Source: Linderina pennispora (taxonomy: Eukaryota > Kickxellomycota > Kickxellomycetes > Kickxellales > Kickxellaceae). Taken from it: DNA of 64,000 nucleotides. The notes beneath the pieces were generated by a model. The model had not been told where the DNA came from. It did not search any database and was given only the letters and a program-made list of their open reading frames with translations. This document shows positions 33,979 to 45,101 of the stretch, one piece after another (the first letter of the stretch is position 1; each line of letters opens with the position of its first letter). The translations under genes and the position numbers were made by a program. Location of the stretch: contig NW_024468262.1 of NCBI RefSeq assembly GCF_002104995.1, positions 434,001 through 498,000 of the forward strand, given 5' to 3'.

Positions 33979-34855
33979 GTATAGCTACATTTCCGCCGGC
34001 AATATATTAGCCTTAGCCTTGGGTGCCTTGCTAACCTTCAGACACAAAATGGGTGGTAATGAGTGTGTATGTAGATCAACGGGAAAGATGCAAGATGCTG
34101 ACTGAGAAAGGGAAAGGGGGAACCCGACTAGTTTTTGGGCTCGCTACTATGTGGGGTAGTCTCTGGTGTGATGGTGCAGAAGTGATTCCGTGCTCCAATG
34201 CCAGCATGCCTTCATACCCGCATGCCTTGCATAAAGTACCATTGGCATTAGACCTGAGGTGTTGGGTGTTGATATATGAATGGGCTTTTGCTGAGTCCCT
34301 TACACAAATACCAGAGATGAGAATATGAAAGGAAAGTAGAAATACAAGGAAAAGAGTATATAAGGTGACAACGCCTACATCACTGCTGATTGTAATGGCA
34401 CTCGGTGATGTGATCCCTGTTTGCCTCCTTTGCCAATTGTGCGCCAATGTCCACGACGACGCTCGACTGACCAGGTCCCAGCAGTGTTACCACACACCAT
34501 TAATTACAAAGTAGATGACAAGATGGAGGCGGCACATAGTGTGCTAATTCGTTGATAGGGAGTAGCATAGCAACACAACACAAGAGACTGAGCATAGTGA
34601 CACTACTGGCCACTCAAGATCTGAAAGCATAAGGCGGATTGTAGTGACTATGCTGGCCATGGTACCTTCCAACACCAATTGCGTATCTAGTAAATTCTCC
34701 GTACAGCACCCGAAGGATCTATGCAAGAGCCCCTTCCATTCAATTGCCACGTAAAATGCCCTAATTCACTAGTCAGCGCAAGCTAAAAGAGGCTTTGGGC
34801 AGCCAAACTACAGGCAGAGTAGCAGGCGGCGACCCAGTGGCACGTGTGTCGCATG
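33979..34855. other. Intergenic within left arm
   Basis: 877 bp between the convergent genes B and C. No gene is supported. The same interval in the right arm is 876 bp and closely similar, so it changed little after duplication. Confidence 0.5.
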
Positions 34856-35713
34856 CTATCCTGCGCGAAAAATTGCAGCAACCTTAGGCACTACAGCGTC
34901 GCTGACGTCCTTCCAGGTGCTGTCGACCCATTCGGGCGATACTATGTCAAACCGATGGCCGGCCCATGCTCCCCGATGAAAATCCTCATCACCTCTGTAC
35001 CCCAGGGACATGGATGGATCAGACGTCCAGCAGATATTCAGAAGCAGTATATGTCCGAAATTGATGTCACTCGGGACTGCGGTACTGCGGACATACTCCT
35101 TTGTTGTCAGGTTTCGCAGCACAGGGTCGATAAGCGGCGTAAAGCACATGGATTTCAATTCTTTTTTCATCCCCGCGCTCAAGTTCGACCCCATCAAATA
35201 CATGTATGCGCGTAGGCAGTATCCAACATTCGTTTCACTGGTAAGTGGCGGGCGAGTGAATCGGTCTGCATACCGATACAAGAGATTGTTTGGTATCATG
35301 GCTTTTTCGCGATCAGTCAAGAAATCCTCAGGAAGATCATCCGCGTAATCGCCTATACAGATGATGCGCTTGCCGGCCCATGGTGCTACTACCGCTTCCT
35401 CCAGTATCAGTATACTCTGCTGTACGGCATCAAGAAAACGGCGGGATGACAAGGCAAGACACAACAAGTCATCCATCGATCCGAGGAACGAGCAAATACG
35501 GAGCTGAATCTCTGGCAGCATGCCTTCCATTGATGATTTCCCTGCTTGCCCACTTGCCTGTAGCAACAAAGGAGTAAGCCTCTGAAAGACACCAGTGGTT
35601 AAAATATCAACTAACTTGTCAGGAGTGCGCCTAAATAGCAGCTCTCCCATCTTGCCCAAATGGCCGGTAGCCTGCTGCTTATCCATGCATACGAGATTCC
35701 AGTATTGGCCCAT
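34856..35713 (-). CDS. F-box protein C (left, full copy)
   Basis: 285 residues from MGQYWNLVCMDKQQATG at 35713; the longer frame upstream opens with GTG. A canonical F-box occupies about residues 65-100 (MLPEIQLRICSFLG, then LLCLALSSRRFLDAV), where LPE, the leucine ladder and the SRRF end are visible. The C-terminal 185 residues (from ILEEAVVAPWAGKRIICIGDY to the stop) form an unrecognised domain. The right-arm copy keeps that C-terminal part but lost the F-box, because the duplication edge falls at ILEEAVV. Confidence 0.75.
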   Translation of the reverse strand: MGQYWNLVCMDKQQATGHLGKMGELLFRRTPDKLVDILTTGVFQRLTPLLLQASGQAGKSSMEGMLPEIQLRICSFLGSMDDLLCLALSSRRFLDAVQQSILILEEAVVAPWAGKRIICIGDYADDLPEDFLTDREKAMIPNNLLYRYADRFTRPPLTSETNVGYCLRAYMYLMGSNLSAGMKKELKSMCFTPLIDPVLRNLTTKEYVRSTAVPSDINFGHILLLNICWTSDPSMSLGYRGDEDFHRGAWAGHRFDIVSPEWVDSTWKDVSDAVVPKVAAIFRAG

Positions 35714-36226
35714 TTGAAGGTGAACAGAAAAGTGCTGGCGAGTGAAATGAGGAAAAATTGAATGGAGAAAAAAGCGATGCCAACAGCGGCAGCAGGATTT
35801 TATATACTTCACCAGGCAATATGCTCGCATAATGTCCTCTACACGATGATAAAAAATTGCCACACCAGAGCCTCCTGTTGTATCAATTGTCTGATGCTGC
35901 TTCCCTTTGCGCTATTCCCACACCGGCCTGACACAAAGCAAAGCAACACACTTTGGGCCCCATTGCACAGTGGTGTCGCAGAGCAGATCCGTGCTTTGTT
36001 GGTGTCAGATAGGATCAGGGTACGATGCTGTGGCATATTCTGGTGATGTATTAAAAATATACTAGTAGAATTTCGAGCACAATCTGGCTCAAGTTATTGC
36101 AGCCGCTTGGGCTCTGGAAAAGTGAAAACTATAGAAACAAATATTATATGGTCTGACGGCTCAAACCTCACTGCCTCACGTTAATGAAGCAAGCATGGAG
36201 AAAAGCATAAAGCACGCCCTTGTAAA
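35714..36226. other. Intergenic between F-box gene C and the mucin-like gene
   Basis: 513 bp just outside the left arm. It is AT-richer than the flanks and has no supported gene. Presumably the promoter of F-box gene C and the 3' region of the Ser/Thr-rich gene. Confidence 0.45.
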
Positions 36227-39200
36227 TTAAGGTGTGGTTGAAGTGCTGCTAGTTGTAGTAGTTGGGGTTGTTGTCGCTGTCGGTGGTGTTGTCGCTGTCG
36301 GTGGTGTTGTCGCTGTCGGTGGTGTTGTCACTGCTGGTGTGGTCGTTGTGGTCAAAGAAGAGCTTCCTCCGGATGGAATTGTCAGGGTCAGCATCGTCGT
36401 CGTTATGGTGGGCGTTGGAGTAACCCCAATCGCCACAAATGCAGTGACTGTGTTCGTGCTGGCAACACTTATCACGGTCGGTACCGGAGTAATAGTCGCC
36501 CCAGTTGTGGTCGTGGTGGTCGTAGTAGTGGTCGATACTAGGCTCTGCGTGACTGTCATGTTAGTGAGTGTAGTCATTGTGACAGTAGGGCGGATGATGA
36601 TGTTGTAGGGCGGTGAGCTAGGGGCAGCACATTCACCTTGATAGCCCTGACCAGCGTAGATTTTGGCATATGTCGGCCGAGGGACCCCAGGAGCAGGGAC
36701 ATTCTCGGGGAATACAAAGCTTTGGTTCAGCATGGATCGGATCATACGGGCCTGTGACGCTCCAAGGCCGCGCACACTCGATGTCGCTGGTGTAGGCGCA
36801 GAGACTGTTTGCACGTTGGAAAGAATCGAGTGTGCCAGCTGAACTAGCTCGCGGGCGGCTTCTTTTGCCTCGCCAGCAACTGATTTCTCCGCCAGCTCTG
36901 TTCCAGCACGCCGCGAAACCGGGGTGGATGTCGGGCTGGGAGCTGCTTCAGGGCTGGCCGCAACAGTGGCTCGTGTAGGTCCTGAAAGTGCATCAATGAG
37001 GTCTGCCATGGCTATTGACGTTGTTTGCAGAGCCGCTTGCGGGAAAGATTCGTCCGACGTAGGATGGCTGACCACTATCTGGATGATGTCGTTCGAGTTG
37101 AGCACAACCTTGCTTGCCAGGCGAGTTGAGAACATGTACGATGCTGAGCCGAGCTGGGCACCATCTGTAGAAACTGCTGAGGGAGGTGTGGCACTGGTAC
37201 TGGATAGCGAGCTGGATGCCAGTACCGATGCTGATGCAGGCGGCACTGATGATGTCAAGGGTACTGTGGGTGACGACCATGACGATGGTGTTGATGACAC
37301 TTGTGGTGATGTCGGGCTTGACCATTCTCCAGGAGCAGGGCTTGGTGACCAGCTACTAAATGCAGCAGTAGACCATTCTGAGGGCTCTGACGAGGTCGGC
37401 AGCGATATCGTAGTAGCCGGTGTTGGCGATGGCCATGAAGCAAAGGAATCGACTACCGAAGGCGTTGATGGCGAAGTGGGTGTGGCTGACTCTGCAAGTA
37501 CACTGGCCCTGTCAACCGACGACGCACTTGTGGACTGCAAACCAATGACTGAGGTAGGACTTATGAGGATGGCCGAGAAAATGTCATCCGCTGGCAGATG
37601 CGGTGCTGGTTTGGACCCTGTTGAGCTCGCCAACGCAATACTAGACGATGCAATGGCTGATGCTGGATTAGTAGAATCAACTTGCCATATCGGCAGCACC
37701 TTCTCAGCACCCACCGAGGAAGGCGCTGGCATACCCTCGGCTAACGCTGATGGCGACATGATCTGGGCATCTACACTGGGGCGGACCGAAGCAATGAGCA
37801 ATGGAATCGATGTGGTGATTGGGAACACCATTGCAATGGATCCAATAGACTGCAGCACCGCATTCGCAACAGTGCTTACTGCTGATGCTGACGGCAAGCT
37901 TGCAGGCGAGGGCCAGTCCGAACGGAGCTCAGCCGAGGCAGCCATACTGATCGGAGTGGGTAGTGAGGATGTCACTGTTGCTGTTGGTGTGATAGACACG
38001 GGTAGAGCGCTGTTCGTGATTACATGTGCACTGAGCGATGACGAGGCAACAGTTAAGCCATTTGCAACCAAGGGAGAGGATGTAGATGGTGTCAGTGTGA
38101 GGGGTAACACTGAGGGTGACTGTAGTGGGACGGGTGCAACTAGTGTTGACAGCGCATCAGCAGTAGTGGTTGCCAGGAGTGGTATAGCTGACGATGAAGT
38201 TGCCAATAGGGGGGCAGATGACGAGGAGGCTGGTGTAATAGAGAGCGACGACACTGCCGAAGACATGGCTGAAGAGACAGCCGAGATTGAACCTGAAGCG
38301 TTGAGCCAAGCAAAGGCACCAGCAGACGAAGTAGCTACAGACTGACTAGCGCTCGTTGTAAGCTGCATAGGAGCAGATGACACAGCCACGCTGGAAAGGG
38401 CAGGTGCTGACGGTTCCACAGATGAGCTGGCACCTGCAAAAAGCCCAGGCCATTTCGAGGTTGTTTCCAGACTACCAGTTGCGCTGATGCTGGATAGTGG
38501 AGCGGATGTTGATGTCGATGCTGGCAAGGAGGCTGGTGGAGTAGCGCTGAGCCAGCCGAATATCCCACCCGACTTCGACCCCGATGCAGCCAGCGCAGAT
38601 GATGTGGAGGCCGCTGGCGATGCTGACAAGAACGATCCAAAGATACCTGGTACAGGTGAAGATACCGTGGATGACATGGCTGTTGTCGGAGATGCTGCAG
38701 ATACCGAAGCCGAGCTTCCAGGGGTTAGCCAGGCAAAAAGGCTAGGGGAAATCGATGTCGACAAGGGAGTGGCAAGCACAGGGAACATAGCGGGGGCTGT
38801 CGACGATTGGACAGATGCAGCGGATGGGGAAGTAGATGCTGGCGACAGAGACAGACCGTTGAACCAGCCCAACAACGCTGAACTGCTCTGCTGGCTCACC
38901 TGGGTACTGGAGCTATCCAATAGTGCTGCCTTTGCAGGTTTTATCAGCGACGATGAGGCTGCAAGCAACGGGTTATCCGAAGCTGAGGAAGTATTTGGCG
39001 ACGGCGTCGATGATACCAATGAAGCGGTTAGAGCTGGAGTTGAGCCTGCAACAGTTGCAGATGTAGCGCTAGATGCTGGCCTTCCGGTGGCAGTCGACAG
39101 GATTGACAGGATATCACCAATAAGTGCCGGTACACTTGATACAGTAGTGATTGACGGTGCCAGAGTGGTCGATACTGATGCCGACGACTGCGATGTACCG

Positions 39201-40135
39201 GTGGTTCCAGATGTGTCAGATGTCTGTGAAGCCACTGAAGTCGACGCAGATGTGCTGGGTGAAGAATAAGGCACATCTGGGGCTGCACTTGGGAACGACG
39301 ACGGAATAGATGCCAAGACCGGTATTGATGACAGTGGTGTTTGTCGTGAAGTTTGTAGTCCTGGAGGTGGGCTGCTGTTGACAGTTTCGATTGACACTGA
39401 TGAGGTGCGTGTATGGCTAGTTTCGCTGAGCGAGGTGGTGGATACGGTCGAAAATGGCGAATGTGGATCAAGAACAACGTCGTCCAAAGTATCACCCGTG
39501 TTCCAGGTAGAATTAGGTGTGCTAGTCGGCGAGGCTTCTCCTTTGGACCACAGCTGAGCATCAACAATGACGTCGTCGAGAGAAGACTTGTCGGCTGAAG
39601 TTAAACGTTCTGCCTCGTCAATTGAAGACTCGTCGTCATCGCTCATGCCCTGGACGGTCGAATCCAAGGACTGATCTTCAAGAGACATATCTATGCGGCG
39701 CCCTGCCTTTGCCCGCTTACCAGCATCAGTGGATAGGCTGGGCTTCTCATCGCCGTCATCATCATCATCATCGGAATCAGTCTCAGGGTTAGCAGTCTGA
39801 GGGCCAGGTGTATTGCCACTATGTCCTCTGTCCGGAGTGGGGTTGATGCTGGTTGCAGGCAGGTCGTTGTCCTCGGCGTTGCTGGCGCCCCCAGTGTCCA
39901 TGGCCCGCATCAGCATGTGTCCGTCAATAGTCAAAACTGAAGGAGTATTTCTGGGATCCGAACCAAGTTCATGTGCGCCAGCAGGGTGTGACGAGTAAAA
40001 GGTGACAATATTGCCCTCCGCCAGCGTGATTTGGTCAGGGAGTAAAATATGTATCGGTGCTGCTACAGCGCAGGCGGCTAGCGCCCAGACTACGATAGCA
40101 TAGCACCAGCGGCTGCGGATGGTGTGGCCCTGCAT
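36227..40135 (-). CDS. Giant Ser/Thr/Ala/Pro-rich secreted or cell-surface (mucin-like) protein
   Basis: Intact 1302-residue frame. Start MQGHTIRSRWCYAIVVWALAACAVAAP has a typical signal peptide; the upstream in-frame extension is ignored. An acidic stretch (ETDSDDDDDDGDEKP) follows near residue 120. About 1000 residues of Ser/Thr/Ala/Pro then carry recurring aromatic modules at roughly 30-60 residue spacing: LLGWFNGLS, LFAWLTPGS, IFGSFLSAS, IFGWLSATP, WPGLFAGAS, FAWLNASGS. Later WSSP-type repeats appear (SSWSPSPAPGEWSSP). The end is Thr-rich with PPTATT repeats and has no clear GPI-anchor tail. The likely fate is heavy O-mannosylation and wall or extracellular placement. No catalytic domain is visible. 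Confidence 0.75.
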   Translation of the reverse strand: MQGHTIRSRWCYAIVVWALAACAVAAPIHILLPDQITLAEGNIVTFYSSHPAGAHELGSDPRNTPSVLTIDGHMLMRAMDTGGASNAEDNDLPATSINPTPDRGHSGNTPGPQTANPETDSDDDDDDGDEKPSLSTDAGKRAKAGRRIDMSLEDQSLDSTVQGMSDDDESSIDEAERLTSADKSSLDDVIVDAQLWSKGEASPTSTPNSTWNTGDTLDDVVLDPHSPFSTVSTTSLSETSHTRTSSVSIETVNSSPPPGLQTSRQTPLSSIPVLASIPSSFPSAAPDVPYSSPSTSASTSVASQTSDTSGTTGTSQSSASVSTTLAPSITTVSSVPALIGDILSILSTATGRPASSATSATVAGSTPALTASLVSSTPSPNTSSASDNPLLAASSSLIKPAKAALLDSSSTQVSQQSSSALLGWFNGLSLSPASTSPSAASVQSSTAPAMFPVLATPLSTSISPSLFAWLTPGSSASVSAASPTTAMSSTVSSPVPGIFGSFLSASPAASTSSALAASGSKSGGIFGWLSATPPASLPASTSTSAPLSSISATGSLETTSKWPGLFAGASSSVEPSAPALSSVAVSSAPMQLTTSASQSVATSSAGAFAWLNASGSISAVSSAMSSAVSSLSITPASSSSAPLLATSSSAIPLLATTTADALSTLVAPVPLQSPSVLPLTLTPSTSSPLVANGLTVASSSLSAHVITNSALPVSITPTATVTSSLPTPISMAASAELRSDWPSPASLPSASAVSTVANAVLQSIGSIAMVFPITTSIPLLIASVRPSVDAQIMSPSALAEGMPAPSSVGAEKVLPIWQVDSTNPASAIASSSIALASSTGSKPAPHLPADDIFSAILISPTSVIGLQSTSASSVDRASVLAESATPTSPSTPSVVDSFASWPSPTPATTISLPTSSEPSEWSTAAFSSWSPSPAPGEWSSPTSPQVSSTPSSWSSPTVPLTSSVPPASASVLASSSLSSTSATPPSAVSTDGAQLGSASYMFSTRLASKVVLNSNDIIQIVVSHPTSDESFPQAALQTTSIAMADLIDALSGPTRATVAASPEAAPSPTSTPVSRRAGTELAEKSVAGEAKEAARELVQLAHSILSNVQTVSAPTPATSSVRGLGASQARMIRSMLNQSFVFPENVPAPGVPRPTYAKIYAGQGYQGECAAPSSPPYNIIIRPTVTMTTLTNMTVTQSLVSTTTTTTTTTTGATITPVPTVISVASTNTVTAFVAIGVTPTPTITTTMLTLTIPSGGSSSLTTTTTPAVTTPPTATTPPTATTPPTATTTPTTTTSSTSTTP
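36268..36330 (-). repeat. 18-bp tandem repeat encoding PPTATT
   Basis: Just over three head-to-tail copies of an 18-bp unit (GTTGTCGCTGTCGGTGGT on the plus strand) lie in the 3' part of the mucin-like gene. The unit keeps the frame, so copy number can vary without breaking the protein. Confidence 0.8.
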
Positions 40136-41102
40136 TAGCTCCAGTTTTAAAATATGAGAAAGGGATAGTAATGGTGTGTTGAGGTTGTTACCAATGGCTG
40201 TTTTGCAAAAGCCGTGCACCATGGCATTTGTATGCTGGTGAAAGGTTGTCTGGTGACCATTTCTCACACGAGTGGTTCTTTCAACACACGAGCGTCGCAT
40301 ATTATGCACGATGAGTCAGAAATAGGCTGCAGTCATTAAAAATTGCACGCTGGCACGGTAAATAGGACTGCCGGTGCTTGAAATGGCGGGTGGAGTGTAT
40401 TTTAAGGCTTACCCCGGTGGCCACTGCCTATGCACCAGCGGACTGGTAAACGTCTGATGATTAGCGACAGTAGCTGACCTGTCGGCAGAGCTGAGAATGC
40501 ACCCCAACTGTCTGGAAATTAGACACACGCTTGCGATACTCGAGCTGGGTCTGGCCATGTCTGGCACTGCGGCCACCCTGTTAATTGAGCAGCTGATGCT
40601 GTAAGGATTACATCGGCAACTGCTCTGCCAGTGAATTTTTGCGACTGTTGCTGTTGAGGCGGAGTCACTGTGCAGACTCAGTCACCGGAAAAGCCAGCTG
40701 GGTTCTCCGCCGAGACCTGCTCATAGCTCTGATACTGGTACACGCGGGTCTTGGCCAGATGAGTAGCTGGTGGCAGCCATCCACAGCGAGCCCAAGCACT
40801 GGGCGAGGGAACGGACACTGCGTATATGGCCCGACTGCCCAGCCAGCATTGGCCAGCACATATATGCCAGATCCAATTTGATCCACGGTAATCTGTCGCG
40901 TCCAGGACGAGATGTCACAGCCAGCGTTCAAGCAGTGATCATTATTTTCTTCTTTGCTCGCAATTTTTGAGTGCTTTTCTTAAAAAAGGATTTCATAGCT
41001 CGAAGTACGACCGAATCGCATATCGTCCTCACACACGTCCATACTTTTGTCTTCCTCTGCACAGTCATTACATTCTAATTCCTCCCACACCTGCTTCATT
41101 CC
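40136..41102. other. Divergent intergenic region
   Basis: 967 bp between the divergent mucin-like gene and the bromodomain gene. No gene, repeat or RNA is evident. It probably holds both promoters. Confidence 0.5.
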
Positions 41103-44100
41103 ATGGGCCAACAGCGATTGCGGCTAGTCAACAGAGAAGCCGAAGAACAGGGCGACGCGAACAGTAACAGCCCGGCGGCATCGCCAAAACGGGCATCGCG
41201 TGGGCGTCCGCGGAAGGCACGCAAGTCTGAGACTGGACAATGCGGAGACAATGCCAGTAGGCGATTCGGCGCCGGCGGCCAAAGTAAAGGAAGAGTGCCT
41301 ACGCCTGTTCCAGGCTGTCAAAGAGATGGAGAAGGAGTAAGTATGCAACGCGCATGCGTGCGGTTTCCTGAGTGCACTCGACAATGATGCGATTCTGCCA
41401 CTGCACCGGCACTTGCTTCTTGTTCTCTTGCCGCGAGGTTTGTTTTTAGCCACTATACGCGTTATTTTGCTCACGTGCAAAGTGATTAAAGGTGGCAGCC
41501 GAGGGCGGTGGTGACGTAGAACACGTTGAGTAATCCTGTCCTGCAGCTCCCAGCAGCGTGACCTGAGGTGCACACATTTGGAGTCGCGGATGGGCCTGCG
41601 AGGATTGCCGGGCTCTTGGCCAGATTTTTATGCCCCGATGCCCAAACCTTGCTGCTGCGCAAGATTCATGCACTGTGTCATGCCATGCGCTGCAACGTCC
41701 CGTTGTCGGTGGTCGCTTTGCACCCTCCACCAGTCATGTGCAGCTTCATTTGTCCGTTTGCTAATCTCTGCCAGGACCTCTACCGTGCCACTTGTCATTT
41801 TTGTAGCGGCGAGCCCATGTGTCTTGCGTTTAACAAGCTGCCCTCGAAGCGCGAGTACCCGGACTACTATGTCGAGATCAAGCGGCCTATCGCCCTGGAC
41901 ATGATGAAGTCGAAGATCACAAAGGGAGCGTACAGGGCGGTTGAGGACTTTGTCGCAGATATTGATCTCATGTGTAGCAACGCACAGCAGTTTAACATGC
42001 CAGACTCGTACATCTATAACATTGCTGGCGAGATTCGCGATCGGGTCCATGAAATAGCTGGGATAGAGATTCCGCAGTCGGTGCAGGCGACGGCTGAGCT
42101 ACCTGCTACCAATGATAAAAGCCCGACACCACACCTGAAGCTGACGATCCGCAACCCGGACTCGGCCACAGCCAGCAACTCTGCCACCGACAACGAGAGC
42201 ACACCGGCACCGAGCATCACGCTGAAGCTGAAGCGCAAAAGAGGCAGCGGCATGCAGCCGGTTGACCCGGCGATGAGGGGCAAGGCGCCGCCTGCAGGGT
42301 CGCCAGAGTCAAAGGAACTGGCAGCTACACTCGACAAGCTTTTCCAGGCCATATACGACGCAGAACTTGGCGAGGCGCTGACTCTATTGGAGACTCCCGG
42401 CCTGCCAATCAACAACAGCCGGCCAGTGGTGCTGAAGGAGCCAGTTGAGGATGCCGACGACGACGCCAATTTCACGTGGGCGCCGCTGCACGCCGCCTCA
42501 TACTATGGGCGGTTGAAGGTTGCGCAGGTGCTCTGTGACAAGGGTGCGGATCTCGAGGCGGTTCGACACAATGCATGGCTCGACGCCACTGGCGTGGTCA
42601 GCATACACGGGCCGCAAGCGACTGGCTAAGTGCCTGGTTCGCGTATACAGAGCCAACGTCAATGCTCGCAACACACACGGCCAGCTGCCCATTGAGATTG
42701 TGCTGGACCCAGAGAACCCAAAGTGGGCCGAGTTCTTGATGCCCACTGACGGCTCCAAGGTTGATCTGCCCACGCCAATACCCGAGGCAGCTGCACCGGT
42801 CCACTGAGACACGCAAGGCATCGGCCCGGAAATCAAAGTCTCAGCAGCGTCCGGTGTGGATGCTGCCTCTCCACAGGCTATGTCGGTTGACAGCCCCATG
42901 CATACGCCAAAGCCATCCTCTCGCAGAGGCACAGTCCAGCCTAGTTTGGGCCCTTGCGGAGCTGTCTGTCGCTCATGCCCAGCAGCTGCAATCAGCCCAG
43001 TCAGTGCAGACACCAGCAAGTCCTGCCTCAGGACAGCAACAAGGTGCCGCCCTTCATTGGCGGCTTTGGCTACACCGAGGTCACGCACCCACAGATGAAG
43101 GAGGCGATGAAAGAGATTGTCGATGCCGTCATCAACTTTAAGAACGAGGACGGCTGATACCATCTCCGAACCGATTTGAGGAGCTCCCTGATAAGGACGA
43201 GTACCCAGATTACTACGAGGTCATCTGGTATCCGATGGCCTTGACTATCGTCAGCGGCCGGATTGGCGTCGAAAGAGGGCTACCGCAGCTTCGACGCGTT
43301 CAACTACGACATGATGTGGATCTTCAACAACGCGACGTTCTTCAACGAGTCAGGGTCGCAAATCTACCAAGACACAAGTCGACCTCGAAAGCGAGTATTT
43401 CCGGGTTCGGCGAGAGATCCTGGACAAGTACAGGATCCCGTTCGACGCATCGCACTCGGATCAGGACCCCGAGGACGGGCGGTATGTGAGCAGGATCACC
43501 GCCGGTGAACTCGACCTGCATGTTGGCGACTTTATCTACATAAAGAACAACAACACAATGAAGGTCGCCATGGTCTCGCACCTGCGCGTCGGCGGCCCCC
43601 AGGATCGGCGAAAGTACATTGACGGCTACTGGTTCATGACGCCATCAGAGATCCCTGAAGCTGGTTGGCCAGAATGTGTACCCCCACGAGCTGTTTGCTG
43701 GCCCCAAATTCGAAGGCCATGGCGTACGTGGCGTCGTTGGAAAGTGCTATATCCTGCCTTTTGTTGTCTATTCGCGCGCATATCCGAAGGGGTATTCTCC
43801 GCAGGACGTGTTTGTGTGCGAGAGTTCGTATACACCCAGTGCTGCCGAAGGCAGCCCAGGTATGCTCAAGCCCATTTCCAACTGGGCCGCAGAGTTCAAG
43901 ACCCCAATGCTCCGGCCGCCGCCGTTCGTCCAGTACATCCAGCCATTGGTGCTGAAGAAGCAGACAGCAGACAAGTGGAATGCACAGGCGATGCTGCCAC
44001 ATCCTGGGCTTACTATGCTCAACCGCGAGGCTGTCGCACGCATGCAAGCCCAGGCCCAGGCTCAGACCCTCGCCAAGCCTCAGACTCAACCGCAGCAGCA

Positions 44101-45057
44101 GAAGCAGCAGCAGCAAGCTGGCAGTCAGATCGTTGCCCGTCCACCGACCTCAACTGTGCCATCGCCTAGCCCTGCATCGGCAGCGTTCAACCAGGCAATG
44201 GGGCAACTCAACCAAAGACATCAGCAGAATCTCCACTTGGCACAGGGGCAGTTGGCGCAGCGTGAGGCTGCAATCCGTCAACAGATCATGAGCAAGTTGA
44301 CTGCATCGCAGCAGCAGAACCCCAACTTTGTCGGCTCCATCCACCACCAGGCACTGCTCAACCAGCAGACCCAGTTGACCCAGCAGGCGCAGGCTGCCTA
44401 TCTGTCACAGGTGCAGCAGCTCCAGCTCACATTCAACCGCCAAGCCAGCGCATTGAAGCAGCAGTTTGCCCAGATGCAGCAGTCGCAGATCCAGCCGAAT
44501 ACTGCACCATCAATGTCACCCATGGCGGGTGTGCAGATGGCCAACTCGTCGCCAGGACTCGCTGCCATGAGCCCTAATTCGCTACAGGGTGGTATCAATT
44601 CGCCACTGGTGCGCCCATCACAAGCGCCAGTGTCTGTGGGTATGTCGATGCCGATAAGCATGCCAGTGAGCATGCCAGTGAGCATGCCAATGAGCATGCC
44701 GATGGCTATGCCTGGCGGCATGACTGTTCAACAGCAGCAGCAGATGCAGATGCAGATGCAGCAGATGGGCATTTCAATCCCTGCTGTCACTCAGCAGGCC
44801 CTGGCTGCGTCTTCGATGTCAATGCCCATGCTATCGCTGCCTGCCCGCCCGGGATTCGCTGGAGCTATGACTGCACCCCAGCAGGCAAACCTCATCCAGC
44901 CACTCCAGTTCCAGCACGAACTGGCCAAGCTTACTGACAGCGTTGCTGGGACAGCAGCGTCTGGCAGCCTGCAGACCACTGCCCAGCAAATGAAGCTCCC
45001 TCCTGGCGTCAATGCCCAGGCAATGATGGCCGCCCTGATCCAGCAACAGCTGCAACA

Positions 45058-45101
<44 letters not shown>

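Larger units (their letters stand above)
27690..35409. repeat. Left arm of a 7.7-kb inverted duplication
   Basis: The sequence from about 27690 to 35409 recurs in reverse complement at about 50138-57861. Homology runs through genes and intergenic DNA alike. Encoded proteins differ by roughly 15 substitutions per 520-550 residues by eye (about 97% identity). Both edges cut inside genes that are complete on this side and truncated on the other, so this arm is taken as the source copy. Confidence 0.95.

Noticed and set aside
36924-38345. 473-codon open frame on the plus strand
   Set aside because: It lies antisense to the mucin-like gene. Its composition (Asp/Gly/Ala/Val) is the mirror of Ser/Thr/Ala codons, and it has no domain. 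Coding shadow.
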